A stretch of DNA of 64,000 nucleotides from DATMGU01 sp035555315 (GTDB lineage: Bacteria > Pseudomonadota > Alphaproteobacteria > ATCC43930 > CGMCC-115725), in the NCBI GenBank assembly GCA_035555315.1, contig DATMGU010000044.1, positions 89,454-153,453 on the forward strand. Direction: 5' to 3'. Positions 1 to 7,873 of the stretch are shown here, in pieces. The notes beneath the pieces were generated by a model. That model saw nothing but the letters and a program-made list of their open reading frames with translations. It had not been told where the DNA came from and did no database searches. The first letter of the stretch is position 1, and each line of letters opens with the position of its first letter. A program made the translations under genes and the position numbers.

Positions 1-1499
1 GGGGGATCGGGCCGTTCAAGCGGCTGGTGCTGCGCGGGGCGACGGTGATCGACGGGACCGGGGCGCCGCCGATCGGCCCGGTCGACATCGTGGTCGAGGG
101 CGGCGTCATCACGATGCTGAAGAAGGTCGGCTCGCCCCAGACGCCGATCAAGCCGGCGCGCCGGCCGGAGCCGGGCGATCACGAGATCGACTGCCACGGC
201 AAATACGTCACCCCCGGCTTCGTCGATTGCCACGCCCATGCCGGCGTCGCCTATCACGCGCTGAACGGCTGGGTGCCGCCGGTCGATTACGTCTACAAGC
301 TGTGGCTGGCCCATGGCGTCACGACGGTGCGCGAGATGGGCTCGTTCAACGGCCTCGGCTGGCTGCTGGACCAGAAGGCGCGGTCGGCGGCGAACACCAT
401 CGCGGCCCCCCGGCTGCTGGCCTATGCCTATTTCCCCGCCGTCAACGACATGCTGAAGACCATCCACACCCCCGATCAGGCGCGCGCCTGGCTGCGCCGG
501 GTGAAGGAGCGCGGGGCCGATGGCGTGAAGTTCTTCGGTGCCCCGCCGGCGATCATGCGGGCGGCCCTCGACGAATGCCGCAAGCTCGATCTGCGCAGCG
601 GCTGCCACCACGCCCAGACCGCGGTGACGCGGATGAACGCGCTGACCACCGCCGGCTGGGGTCTGACCAGCGCCGAGCATTATTACGGCCTGCCCGAAGC
701 GCTGTTCGAGGATCGGGTCGTGCAGTCCTTCCCGGCCGAGTACGACTACAACGACGAGTATTTCCGCTTCTCGGTCGCCGGCCAGACCTTCCGCCAGGCG
801 GCGCAGCCGGGCAGCGCCAAATGGAACGCGGTGCTGGACTCGTTCCTGGAACTGGGCTTCACCTTCGTGCCGACCTTCACGATCTACGACGCCAACCGCG
901 ACCTGATGCGCATGCGCCAGGCCGATTGGCATAAGGACTACACCTGGAAATCCATGTGGGATTACTTCCAGCCCCAGCGCGGCGGCCACGGCGCCTATTG
1001 GTACCGCTGGTCCACCACCAACGAGATCGAGTGGAAAGAGAATTACCGGCTGTGGATGCGGTTCATCAACGACTACAAGAATCGCGGCGGCCGGGTCTGC
1101 ACCGGCAGCGATTCGGGATTCATCTTCCAGATCTTCGGCTTCGGCTATATCCGCGAGCTGGAGCTGCTGCAGGAAGCCGGCTTCCACCCGCTGGAGGTGC
1201 TGCGCGCGGCGACCTCGCAAGGGGCGGATCTGCTGGGGCTGGGCGATGAGACGGGCAGCGTCGAGGTCGGCAAGCGCGCCGATCTGCTGGTGCTCGACCA
1301 CAATCCGCTGGCCGATTTCAAGCTGCTCTACGGCACCGGCGCCATGCGCCTCAACGACGAGACCCGCCAGGTGGAATGGCACCGCGCGCTGCGCTACACC
1401 ATCAAGGACGGCGTGATCTACGACGTCGGCGAGCTGCTGGCCGACGTCCGCGCCATGGTGGCGAAAAGCTACGCGGAGGACGCGCCGGCGGCCCCATGA
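1..1499 (+). CDS. Amidohydrolase family protein, 5' end outside window
   Basis: A metal-dependent hydrolase of the amidohydrolase superfamily. The frame is open to the left edge, so the true start may lie upstream; the first start inside is GTG at 27 (490 residues from there). Counting from that GTG, the metal-binding H-A-H pair is at about residues 69-71 in a typical PGFVDCHAHAG strand end. A His pair near 194 and an Asp in TGSDSG near 362 complete the usual barrel ligands, and the C-terminal GSVEVGKRADLLVLD segment is characteristic of the composite domain. The substrate is unknown; similar enzymes cleave cyclic amides, N-acyl amino acids or dipeptides. The stop overlaps an ATG (ATGA at 1496) in the frame of the next gene, suggesting coupled translation if that start is used. 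Confidence 0.85.
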   Translation, partial: GIGPFKRLVLRGATVIDGTGAPPIGPVDIVVEGGVITMLKKVGSPQTPIKPARRPEPGDHEIDCHGKYVTPGFVDCHAHAGVAYHALNGWVPPVDYVYKLWLAHGVTTVREMGSFNGLGWLLDQKARSAANTIAAPRLLAYAYFPAVNDMLKTIHTPDQARAWLRRVKERGADGVKFFGAPPAIMRAALDECRKLDLRSGCHHAQTAVTRMNALTTAGWGLTSAEHYYGLPEALFEDRVVQSFPAEYDYNDEYFRFSVAGQTFRQAAQPGSAKWNAVLDSFLELGFTFVPTFTIYDANRDLMRMRQADWHKDYTWKSMWDYFQPQRGGHGAYWYRWSTTNEIEWKENYRLWMRFINDYKNRGGRVCTGSDSGFIFQIFGFGYIRELELLQEAGFHPLEVLRAATSQGADLLGLGDETGSVEVGKRADLLVLDHNPLADFKLLYGTGAMRLNDETRQVEWHRALRYTIKDGVIYDVGELLADVRAMVAKSYAEDAPAAP

Positions 1500-1549
1500 C
1501 GGCCTCCCGATTTCCAAGTCAGTGGGGCGGGCAGAGGATTGTCGGTTTT

Positions 1550-2557
1550 ATGACTGATGCCAAGGGCTTGGATTTCATCGTGCTGACCGGTTTCCTCGGC
1601 AGCGGCAAGACCAGCCTGTTGCGCGATTTCGTGGCGCAGCCGGAGGCGGCGGATACGGCGGTCATCGTCAACGAGGTCGGCGAGATCGGTCTGGATGGGG
1701 CGATCCTGAGCGAGGGCTCCGGCGGTATTCCGGTGGCGCTGTTGAGCAATGGCTGCGTCTGCTGTTCGATCGGCAGCGATCTCGCGGTCACGGTCGACGC
1801 GCTGATCGAGAGCCGGCGAGGGGCGCCGCTGGCGCGCATCATCCTGGAGACCAGCGGGGTGTCGAAGCCCGGTGCCGTGCTGCGGTCGTTGGGCGTGCTG
1901 GCACCCCGGCGGATGCGGGTCGGGGTGGTCGCCACCTTCGATTGTGGGCGGGGTACCGCGATCGCCGCGTTCGAGGAGGCGGCGGCGCAATGGGCCAGTG
2001 CCCAGGTGATGGTGCTGACCAAAGGCGACACCGTCGATGCCGCCGGCCTGGCGCGGGCCCGGACGGCCGTTTCCCAGATCAACCCGCTGGCCGAGATCGT
2101 CGATACGCCGGATCGCCGCGCGGCGGTATTGGCGGCGTTCGGTGGCGTTCGACCGGGCCATCGCGCCTTCGCCGCCATTCCCGATCCGCCCTCGGGTGGT
2201 CTCGCGGCGCAACACCCGCGCATCGGCGTGCTGCTGGCCGACTTCGCGGCGCCGGTTCCTTGGGACGATCTCGCGGAATGGCTCGACGATCTGGCCGGGC
2301 TGTGCGGCGATCGGCTGCTGCGCGTCAAGGGGCTGGTGCGCATCGTGGGCGGCGATCTGCCCATCCTGGTGCAAAGCGTCGGCACCCTGTTCAGCGCGCC
2401 GGTCGCCTTTACCGGGGTGCCGCCCAGCGCGCGATCCTTCCTGGTGATCATCGCGCGCGACATCGAGGGCGCGGCGATCGCCGATTTGGCACCCAATTTG
2501 CCCCTGACGGTCACACGGGTGACGCCGACCACACCCGCCGAGCTTTTCCCCGGCTAA
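1550..2557 (+). CDS. G3E-family GTPase, CobW/YjiA-like metallochaperone
   Basis: A cytoplasmic P-loop GTPase of the G3E (CobW, UreG, YjiA) group, which inserts or delivers metals to enzymes. From ATG 1550 the Walker A GFLGSGKTS is at residues 14-22, the family CxCC metal-binding motif (NGCVCCSI) is near residues 68-72, and the nucleotide-specificity segment reads TKGD rather than the usual NKxD. The C-terminal CobW domain is short and lacks the His-rich tail of some relatives. An in-frame ATG at 1496 overlaps the previous stop and would add 18 residues; 1550 was chosen because the GTPase fold begins at once. Its place behind a metal-dependent amidohydrolase suggests it may metallate that enzyme, which is inference. 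Confidence 0.82.
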   Translation: MTDAKGLDFIVLTGFLGSGKTSLLRDFVAQPEAADTAVIVNEVGEIGLDGAILSEGSGGIPVALLSNGCVCCSIGSDLAVTVDALIESRRGAPLARIILETSGVSKPGAVLRSLGVLAPRRMRVGVVATFDCGRGTAIAAFEEAAAQWASAQVMVLTKGDTVDAAGLARARTAVSQINPLAEIVDTPDRRAAVLAAFGGVRPGHRAFAAIPDPPSGGLAAQHPRIGVLLADFAAPVPWDDLAEWLDDLAGLCGDRLLRVKGLVRIVGGDLPILVQSVGTLFSAPVAFTGVPPSARSFLVIIARDIEGAAIADLAPNLPLTVTRVTPTTPAELFPG

Positions 2558-2603
2558 CATCCCGGGCGAAGGCTCCGTTTTCGGCCATTTTGGGGACGCT
2601 CGA

Positions 2604-3470
2604 TTGAACCACCGGCTCACATTTCTCACGCTCGCCTTGGTCGCGGCCCTCGCTTCGCAGGGGGGCGAGGCTTCGGCCGAAACGCCGGTCGAACGGGGCG
2701 CCTATTTGGTCAATGGCATCGCCGCCTGCGGCAATTGCCATGCGCCGCGCGGCCCCGACGATGTGCTGCCGGGTCCGGATCTAAGCGGCGGTCCGGCGAT
2801 CGAGTCGCCGGTCTTCTCGGCCTATCCGACGAACATAACCCCGGCGCTCAAGACCGGGCTGGGGGGATGGACGGACGAGGCGATCGTGGCGGCGATCCGC
2901 GAGGGCCGCCGGCCGGACGGCCGGGTGCTGCGGCCGCCGATGCCGGTCGCGTTCTACCGGTCCCTGTCGGATACCGATGCCGGCGCCATCGCAGCCTATC
3001 TGCGGTCGGTCCCGGCGGTGGAAAACCAGGTGCCGGACTCGCGCTACAAGATACCGGCACCGACCGGTTACGGGCCGCCGCTCGGCGCGGTCCCCGACGT
3101 GGCGGTGGGGGACAAACTCGCCTATGGCAGCTATCTGGCGCAGCTCGGCCATTGCCTGGAATGTCACACGCCGGTGGGGGCCGGGGGCCAGCGCGACTAT
3201 GCGCACCGATCGGGCGCCGGCGGGATGGAGCTGGCGGGCGTCTGGGGCCGCATCGCATCGTCCAACATCACCCCGGATCGGGCGACCGGCATCGGCGCCT
3301 GGAGCGACCGCGAGATCAAGGTGGCGCTCTCGACCGGTATCCGTCCGGATGGCGCCCAACTGGCGGCACCGATGCCCTGGTACTACTTCAAGACCATGAA
3401 AGACGCGGATCTGGATGCCCTGGTCGTCTGGATGAGGAGCTTGCAGCCGGTGGTCAACAAGGTGCGCTGA
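2604..3470 (+). CDS. Dihaem cytochrome c, periplasmic
   Basis: An exported electron carrier of 288 residues. An N-terminal signal peptide (hydrophobic LTFLTLALVAALAS, cleavage after EASA) is followed by two cytochrome c domains with haem motifs CGNCH (residues 42-46) and CLECH (184-188). The start is TTG at 2604. Arrangement and spacing resemble cytochrome subunits that take electrons from membrane-associated or periplasmic dehydrogenases (alcohol or aldehyde type) and from some molybdenum hydroxylases. No dehydrogenase gene is adjacent here, so the partner is unknown. It sits 46 bp after the GTPase gene and 70 bp before the flavin monooxygenase on the same strand. Confidence 0.82.
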   Translation: MNHRLTFLTLALVAALASQGGEASAETPVERGAYLVNGIAACGNCHAPRGPDDVLPGPDLSGGPAIESPVFSAYPTNITPALKTGLGGWTDEAIVAAIREGRRPDGRVLRPPMPVAFYRSLSDTDAGAIAAYLRSVPAVENQVPDSRYKIPAPTGYGPPLGAVPDVAVGDKLAYGSYLAQLGHCLECHTPVGAGGQRDYAHRSGAGGMELAGVWGRIASSNITPDRATGIGAWSDREIKVALSTGIRPDGAQLAAPMPWYYFKTMKDADLDALVVWMRSLQPVVNKVR

Positions 3471-3540
3471 GTGGCACGCGTCATGCTTCGACGGAGGGAC
3501 CCGGCCGCGCAGGTCCGGGCCTTCGCATAAGGATCGCAGC

Positions 3541-4854
3541 ATGGCCGCCAACCCGTTTCATCTCGCCTGGTTTCTGCAGGGCTCGAGCATCCAGGCTTGG
3601 GGCGAGCAATGGACCGGTAATATCAGCGAGGAATGGATGTCGGCGGACATGTTCCTCGACCTCGCCCGGTCGATCGAGCGCGCCTGCTTCGATTACCTGC
3701 TGCTCGAGGATTCGATCTATATCGGCCAGAACTGGCAGAATTCCCGCGATATCTTCCTAAAGAACGGCATGTCCGTGCCGCGCCAGGAGCCCTCGGTCAT
3801 CGCCTCGCTGATGACCGCCGTGACCAAGAGTTTGGGCATCGTGCCGACGCTGTCGACCTTCGCCTATCATCCGTATCTGACGGCGCGCATCGTCGGCACG
3901 CTCGACCAGGTGTCGGCCGGCCGGGCCGGCTGGAACATGGTGACCGGCAGCTCCGATTTCGCCGCCCATAATTTCGGCCTGCCGGCGCTGGCCGAGCACG
4001 ACAAGCGCTACGACATGGCCGAGGAATACATCGATGTGGTGACCCGGCTGTGGGATTCGTGGGAGCCGGGGGCGATCGTCGCCGACCGCAAGACGGGGAT
4101 GCTGATCGACCCGACCAAGGTGCATACCGTCGATTTCGAAGGCATCCATTACGCGAGCCGCGGCCCGCTGAATTCCGGGCCGTGTCCACAGGGCCGGCCG
4201 GTCATCGCCCAGGCCGGCGGCTCTCCGCGCGGCCGGGCCATCGCCGCCAAGCATGCCGATACCATCGTCGCCAACGGCAAGGGCATCGAGGCGATGAAGC
4301 AATACCGCCAGGATATCCGCCGCCTGATGGTGGCGGAGGGGCGCGATCCCAATGCCTGCAAGGTGCTGTTCCTGGTCTTCCCGGTACTGGCCAGCACGGC
4401 GGAGGAGGCCCAGGCCCGCGCCGATGCGCGCGCCGCCTCGGCCGCCGCCAACCTCGATATGCGGCTGGCGCAGCTGGGCTGGGTCACCAACATCGATTTC
4501 TCGACCTTCGACCTCGACGCGCCGGTCGGCGAACTCACCACCAACGGCCATCAATCGGTATTGGCGAATTTCCTGCGCAAGGCCGGCAAATCCACCCTGC
4601 GCGAGGCGATCGTCAGCTATAGCAGCAGCGGCGGCTGCATCGACCTGGTCGGCACCCCCGACCAGGTGGCCGGCCAGATGGACGAGGCGATGCAGGAAGT
4701 CGGCGGCGACGGCTTCCTCATCGCCCTCCCCAATGTCAGCCGCCGCAGCGTGGTGGAAGTGACCGACGGGCTGATCCCGGCGCTGCAACAGCGCGGGCTG
4801 GTGCGCAAGGCGTATGAGCATGCGCAGTTCAGGGATAATTTGTTGGCGTTTTAG
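3541..4854 (+). CDS. LLM-class flavin-dependent monooxygenase (NtaA/SnaA/DszA type)
   Basis: A 437-residue bacterial-luciferase-like TIM-barrel monooxygenase of the two-component NtaA/SnaA/SoxA/DszA subfamily, which uses reduced FMN supplied by a separate reductase. Diagnostic stretches are FHLAWFLQGSS at the start, RIVGTLDQVSAGRAGWN and SDFAAHNFG near residues 118-145, and the GSPRGRAIAAKHAD segment. Length is normal for the family (430-470). Known members oxidise nitrilotriacetate, EDTA, dibenzothiophene sulfone or pristinamycin intermediates; the substrate here is unknown. An AAGGA ribosome site precedes ATG 3541. No flavin reductase is encoded nearby. Confidence 0.88.
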   Translation: MAANPFHLAWFLQGSSIQAWGEQWTGNISEEWMSADMFLDLARSIERACFDYLLLEDSIYIGQNWQNSRDIFLKNGMSVPRQEPSVIASLMTAVTKSLGIVPTLSTFAYHPYLTARIVGTLDQVSAGRAGWNMVTGSSDFAAHNFGLPALAEHDKRYDMAEEYIDVVTRLWDSWEPGAIVADRKTGMLIDPTKVHTVDFEGIHYASRGPLNSGPCPQGRPVIAQAGGSPRGRAIAAKHADTIVANGKGIEAMKQYRQDIRRLMVAEGRDPNACKVLFLVFPVLASTAEEAQARADARAASAAANLDMRLAQLGWVTNIDFSTFDLDAPVGELTTNGHQSVLANFLRKAGKSTLREAIVSYSSSGGCIDLVGTPDQVAGQMDEAMQEVGGDGFLIALPNVSRRSVVEVTDGLIPALQQRGLVRKAYEHAQFRDNLLAF

Positions 4855-4903
4855 GGCAGTAACCAGTGATTGTAATATTTCAATTCTAAAGGGGCCAAGC
4901 CTC

Positions 4904-5344
4904 ATGCATAGATCGCTCGCCGGATTATTGATCCTGAGCGCCACGTTTTTCTCACAGCATGCACTTGCCCGGGACACCGAGTATCATCTGAAAATCGAAG
5001 AAGCGATGCGCGACCCCAACTATAGGAAACTTGGCAAAGACGTCGTCTTCTTCTTTGGTACGGAAAACACACCGGCGATCGACCAGAGTTTTGGTGAGTT
5101 CGTAACTAACAAGAAGACAAACTCCTTCAGCAGGTCTGATCTAGATGCTTGTCGGTGGGTGATGTTGTCAGCCTTGCTGGAATTGCGCGAACGGACGTTG
5201 GAAATGGGTGGCGACGCGGTCGTGAATATCGTCAGCTATTACAAGAAGAACGTCGTCGCCAGCAAGACGGACTATGAATGTCATGCAGGCGACGTGATCG
5301 CGGGCGTTACGCTCAAAGGTGATGTGGTGAAGTTAAAGAACTGA
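4904..5344 (+). CDS. Small exported protein of unknown function
   Basis: A 146-residue protein with a clear signal peptide (SLAGLLILSATFFSQHALA, cleavage after ALA). The mature part contains two Cys (LDACRW and DYECHAG) that could form a disulfide, and a C-terminal glycine-rich beta segment (GGDAVVNIVSYYKK, then IAGVTLKGDVVKL). This resembles small periplasmic proteins sometimes labelled excinuclease ATPase subunit in databases, a label without functional support. The gene is visibly less GC-rich than its neighbours and uses codons such as AAA, TTT and CTA, suggesting foreign origin. ATG 4904 was chosen because the signal peptide starts there; upstream in-frame starts overlap the previous gene. 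Confidence 0.65.
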   Translation: MHRSLAGLLILSATFFSQHALARDTEYHLKIEEAMRDPNYRKLGKDVVFFFGTENTPAIDQSFGEFVTNKKTNSFSRSDLDACRWVMLSALLELRERTLEMGGDAVVNIVSYYKKNVVASKTDYECHAGDVIAGVTLKGDVVKLKN

Positions 5345-5542
5345 ACTCAGCAAGCGTAGAAAACTCGGTGACGCCATCATCGGATATCCATGCCAAGATC
5401 CGGTTCGATGGCGCCGCAGCGTGATTCCATCTGAGGTCTGTCCGGCAAGGAAGTAAATCTTTCAATTCCTCAGCCGTCATCGCCGCGAAGGCGCTAGGCG
5501 ATTCACATATCTCAAATAGTCAATATGGATCAACGTTCTAGA

Positions 5543-5567
5543 CCCTCGCCCGCGTTGCGGGAGAGGG
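5543..5567. repeat. Short intergenic palindrome (CCCTCGCCCGC ... GCGGGAGAGGG)
   Basis: Two 11-bp arms, 5543-5553 and 5557-5567, pair with one mismatch around a GTT loop. The GCGGGAGAGGG arm type is common in intergenic regions of many proteobacteria. It could act as a transcript-end hairpin for the upstream small exported gene or simply be a dispersed repeat. Confidence 0.55.
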
Positions 5568-5611
5568 GCTTTAAGGCCTCAGTCTCCACAGGAGATGTAT
5601 GAATGCCGTAG

Positions 5612-5680
5612 CGCGAAAGCGGGAAGCCATGAGGAAGCTGCCGGGGCTGTGGAAAGATGGATCCCCGCTTTCGCGGGGAT
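5612..5680. repeat. Dispersed inverted-repeat element (CGCGAAAGCGGG family)
   Basis: The right end, 5661-5680, is a perfect 8-bp-arm palindrome ATCCCCGCTTTCGCGGGGAT. The left end, 5612-5628, carries CGCGAAAGCGGGAAGCC, matching the reverse complement of 5659-5675 at 15 of 17 positions, so the whole forms a roughly 70-bp stem-capped unit. This sequence type (GTCATCCCCGCGAAAGCGGGGATCCA-like) is a widespread nonautonomous repeat in proteobacterial genomes. Copy number in this genome cannot be seen from one window. Confidence 0.7.
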
Positions 5681-5751
5681 GACGATATAAAACGAATACG
5701 CGATGCGTTCTGTTTGATTGGTCGGGAATAGATTTTCCAAGGGACATTATT

Positions 5752-6372
5752 TTGGGAATTATCAAGAAATTATCCCGCCACTGCATGATGGCGGTCACTC
5801 TTCTGCTCGTCGGCTGCGCTCATGGAGAAGTATCTCGGTCGGTGGCGTTCTCCGGGTTTGATCAGACCAAGGCGCTGATGATCGTCGGTGTCGCCATCGA
5901 TCATTACGATACCTATATGGGCGAGATCAATTACAGCACGGTCCGAAACATCGATCTCATCTGGGACAAATGGGACGTCGGCACGCCGCCGCCGGTGACC
6001 GGGCATTTTCGGCCGATCATCATGCTGCATATTGACGGGTGCGGGGTCTTCTCGGGATCGGACTGCGATCTGCGCAGAATGCAATATTACGTGCTCGAAG
6101 CGACGCCGGGCGATTACCGGCTGGTCACTTTGAAAAGCCGGGTATTCAATGTTCATAACCAGACCACCGTCATGGATAATGCCCAACTCATCACCCATTT
6201 CGGGCCGGGCGAAATCATCTATATCGGCGATCTGACCTTGAACGCCGCCGACAGCCCGATCAGGCCGGTGCGGTTTGCCCGCAATGATGCGGCGGCGCGA
6301 CAAGTGCTCGCGGGTTATCCGAATATCCGGGGTGACATCGTCTTTCGACAGCCCTTTGTCATTCCGCGGTGA
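5752..6372 (+). CDS. Putative lipoprotein of unknown function
   Basis: A 206-residue protein from TTG 5752, or about 195 from the internal ATG pair at 5785/5788. It begins with a hydrophobic MMAVTLLLVGC segment ending in a lipobox Cys (LVGC), so it is probably a lipid-anchored envelope protein. The mature part is beta-rich with HIDGCGVFSGSDCDL, two Cys that may be bridged, and a C-terminal segment GPGEIIYIGDLTL. I recognise no family. The gene is flanked by dispersed repeats upstream and the toxin-antitoxin patch downstream, so it lies in the variable island. Confidence 0.65.
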   Translation: MGIIKKLSRHCMMAVTLLLVGCAHGEVSRSVAFSGFDQTKALMIVGVAIDHYDTYMGEINYSTVRNIDLIWDKWDVGTPPPVTGHFRPIIMLHIDGCGVFSGSDCDLRRMQYYVLEATPGDYRLVTLKSRVFNVHNQTTVMDNAQLITHFGPGEIIYIGDLTLNAADSPIRPVRFARNDAAARQVLAGYPNIRGDIVFRQPFVIPR

Positions 6373-6381
6373 GATCCGCCC

Positions 6382-6483
6382 TCACCCGTCCTTCAGCCGT
6401 CGCGCCAGATAGGTCATCTCCAGGCCGACGCGTTTCGCGGTTTCGCGGAGATTAAAATACAAAGTCGAAACTCTGGTTGTCAT
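6382..6483 (-). pseudogene. Truncated copy of the ribbon-helix-helix antitoxin start
   Basis: A 33-codon minus-strand reading whose first residues (MTTRVST) and upstream GGAGG site are the same as those of the intact antitoxin gene at 7874-8131. It then departs into an unrelated tail (LRETAKRVGLEMTYLARR...) and stops. The 38 bp at the start are identical to 8109-8146. I read it as a broken duplicate created when the local repeats recombined; a novel fused mini-protein is possible but unlikely. Confidence 0.55.
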
Positions 6484-6519
6484 GTGCGTATCCTCCACTC
6501 TGCAAAGACTACCCGATGG
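6461..6519. repeat. Direct repeat, copy A, of toxin-antitoxin junction
   Basis: A 59-bp segment matching 8109-8167 at all but two positions and in the same orientation. It joins the reversed first codons of a ribbon-helix-helix antitoxin (6461-6498) to the coding segment KDYPM of a higA tail (6503-6519). The two copies bracket about 1.65 kb holding higA and brnTA. Confidence 0.85.
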
Positions 6520-6629
6520 AAAACCCGAGCGGCCTCGTCACGCAGATCAATTTCGTCCATTACCTCGTCTATATCCGGTTCGTCGGCACGCACCGGCACT
6601 ATGACCAGATCGACGCGCAGACGGTATAG
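6516..6629 (+). pseudogene. higB: 5'-truncated HigB toxin fragment
   Basis: A 37-codon frame ending at TAG 6627. Its residues INFVHYLVYIRFVGTHRHYD followed by QIDAQTV correspond to the conserved C-terminal strands of HigB-type mRNA endonucleases (typical ending YIRFIGTH..YD.ID..TV). The upstream two thirds of a normal toxin (about 95-110 residues) are missing; the break falls at the repeat junction near 6503-6519. The fragment lies 13 bp before higA, the normal toxin-antitoxin order, so this is the remains of a once complete higBA pair and is unlikely to be active. Confidence 0.78.
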
Positions 6630-6642
6630 GAGCCACGGCATC

Positions 6643-7017
6643 ATGGAAATTCGTCCGATCCGCACGGAGGATGACTACCGCGCCGCGCTGGCCGAGGCGT
6701 CGTCGTTGATGGCGGCGGAAGCCGGGACGCCTGACGGTGATCGCCTCGACGTGCTGGCAACCCTGATCGAAGCCTATGAGGCGGTGCACTATCCGGTGGA
6801 CGCCCCGGATCCGATCGCCGCCATTCTGTTCATGATGGAGCAGAAGGGGCTCGTCCGCCGCGACCTGGAACCGGCGATCGGCGGTCGGGGGCGGGTGTCC
6901 GAGATCTTCAACCGGAAACGCGCCCTGACCTTGCCGATGATCCGGGCTCTTGCCCCCCTCCTCGACCTACCGGCGGACGTATTGATCAAAGACTACCCGA
7001 TGGCGACCGCGGCCTGA
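6643..7017 (+). CDS. higA: HigA-family antitoxin, toxin partner broken
   Basis: A 124-residue antitoxin and autorepressor of the HigA type. The N-terminal region (YRAALAEASSLMA) is helical, followed by a C-terminal XRE helix-turn-helix: FMMEQKGLVRRDLEPAIG, then RGRVSEIFNRKRALTLPMIRAL. It would normally bind HigB and the operon promoter. ATG 6643 follows AGGAGCC. Upstream only a truncated higB remains, so the antitoxin stands alone and may persist as a regulator or as protection against a related toxin elsewhere. Its last codons (KDYPMATAA, stop) recur at 8151-8182 as a detached fragment. Confidence 0.87.
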   Translation: MEIRPIRTEDDYRAALAEASSLMAAEAGTPDGDRLDVLATLIEAYEAVHYPVDAPDPIAAILFMMEQKGLVRRDLEPAIGGRGRVSEIFNRKRALTLPMIRALAPLLDLPADVLIKDYPMATAA

Positions 7018-7285
7018 AAGGCTACGGGTCAGGCTGGGTAAGTGTGATGATCTGCAATCATCGGCGGCCCGGATCGCAATCATCCGCCTGACGGAATCAC
7101 ACTGATTGCAACTGGTCAGGGACGGGCTGATCCACGCGCATGTCACGGAAACGAGCGTTTATGTGACGCTGACGGCGCCGGGCCGGCGCGGGCTAAAGCC
7201 CGTCACCTATCTCGTCACGTTTTCTATGGCTCGCAATGGTTGACAGGCTTCGGCGTTGTAACTACATGTCCATAACTACAGGGGA
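7018..7285. other. Intergenic region with a possible gene remnant
   Basis: A 268-bp stretch. An 8-bp inverted repeat AGTGTGAT / ATCACACT lies at 7041-7048 and 7096-7103. From TTG 7106 to TGA 7243 a 45-codon frame has protein-like composition (VRDGLIHAHVTETSVYVTL...) but no good start or recognisable family, so it may be the end of a lost gene. The promoter-proximal part holds the brn repeats listed separately. Confidence 0.4.
7257..7280. promoter_or_regulatory. Candidate BrnA operator upstream of brnT
   Basis: Two direct copies of TAACTACA (7259-7266 and 7273-7280) lie 14 bp apart, the first embedded in a TGTA-AC-TACA dyad (7257-7266), ending 5 bp before the brnT start codon. BrnA-type ribbon-helix-helix antitoxins repress their own operon by binding short repeats at this position, so this is the likely operator. 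The assignment rests on position and repetition only. Confidence 0.5.
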
Positions 7286-7588
7286 ATGGATTTGCGCTGG
7301 ACGTGGGACCCTGAGAAGGCCGCGACGAACCTTCGCAAGCATAAGGTCAGTTTCGAGCTGGCGGCACGCGCCCTAGACGACGTGTCGGCGCTTACCCAGC
7401 CGGACCCGTACCCTGCTGAAGAGCGGTGGCAAACCCTCGGAAAACCATCTGCCGGAAGCTACGTGGTCTTGTTCGTCGTGCATACAGCGTCGCCAGATCC
7501 AGACGAAGAGGGCAACGAGGCCGTGGGCCGAATCATCACGGCCAGGAAAGCCGAACCGAGAGAAAGGAAAGCCTATGAGGAAGGGTAA
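7286..7588 (+). CDS. brnT: BrnT-family ribonuclease toxin
   Basis: A 100-residue toxin of the BrnT family, RelE-like fold, which cleaves RNA and arrests growth until bound by BrnA. The hallmark start WTWDPEKAATNLRKHKVSFELA is followed by a Pro-rich connecting loop, RWQTLGKPSAG, then strands ending in GRIITARKAEPRERKAYEEG, where the conserved ARKA..RE..AYE segment holds the basic catalytic residues. The 14-bp overlap with brnA and toxin-first order are typical. A GGGG site precedes ATG 7286. The module appears intact. Confidence 0.88.
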   Translation: MDLRWTWDPEKAATNLRKHKVSFELAARALDDVSALTQPDPYPAEERWQTLGKPSAGSYVVLFVVHTASPDPDEEGNEAVGRIITARKAEPRERKAYEEG

Positions 7589-7847
7589 CGACGATCCGAT
7601 CAGCCCCGAGCTACAGGCCGAACTCGCGGCCCTGGAGGCGATGCCGGATGACCAGATCGACACGAGCGAGATGCCCGAGGTGACGGACTGGACGGGCGCT
7701 AAGCGCGGCGCATTCTTCCGTCCTATCAAGAAGCAGCTAACCCTGCGTCTCGATATGGATCTGATCGCCTATTTCCAAGGCGACGATCCCGAGGGCTACC
7801 AAACCCGCATCAATGCCGCTTTGCGCGAGTACGTAGAGAGCCACTGA
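7575..7847 (+). CDS. brnA: BrnA-family antitoxin
   Basis: A 90-residue antitoxin that neutralises BrnT and represses the operon. The N-terminal half is acidic and disordered-looking (DDPISPELQAELAALEAMPDD). A conserved MPEVTDWTGAKRGAFFRP linker precedes a ribbon-helix-helix: KKQLTLRLDMDLIAYFQG, then GYQTRINAALREYVES. Its start overlaps the end of brnT by 14 bp, giving coupled translation. Confidence 0.88.
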   Translation: MRKGNDDPISPELQAELAALEAMPDDQIDTSEMPEVTDWTGAKRGAFFRPIKKQLTLRLDMDLIAYFQGDDPEGYQTRINAALREYVESH

Positions 7848-7873
7848 GGCTTACAAAAATTCGGTTCCGCCGA

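Larger units (their letters stand above)
5345..5751. other. Intergenic region with dispersed palindromic repeats
   Basis: A 407-bp stretch without a supported gene. It holds two repeat elements listed separately (5543-5567 and 5612-5680) and a degenerate GTCATCGCCGCGAAGGCG near 5476 that may be a decayed third copy. A weak reading on the minus strand contains the peptide HPRESGDPSF, which is simply the usual translation of this kind of palindromic repeat, not a gene. Confidence 0.6.

Noticed and set aside
7018..7285. Considered as an insertion-sequence remnant between higA and brnT
   Set aside because: The inverted repeat is short and no transposase fragment or target duplication is visible.
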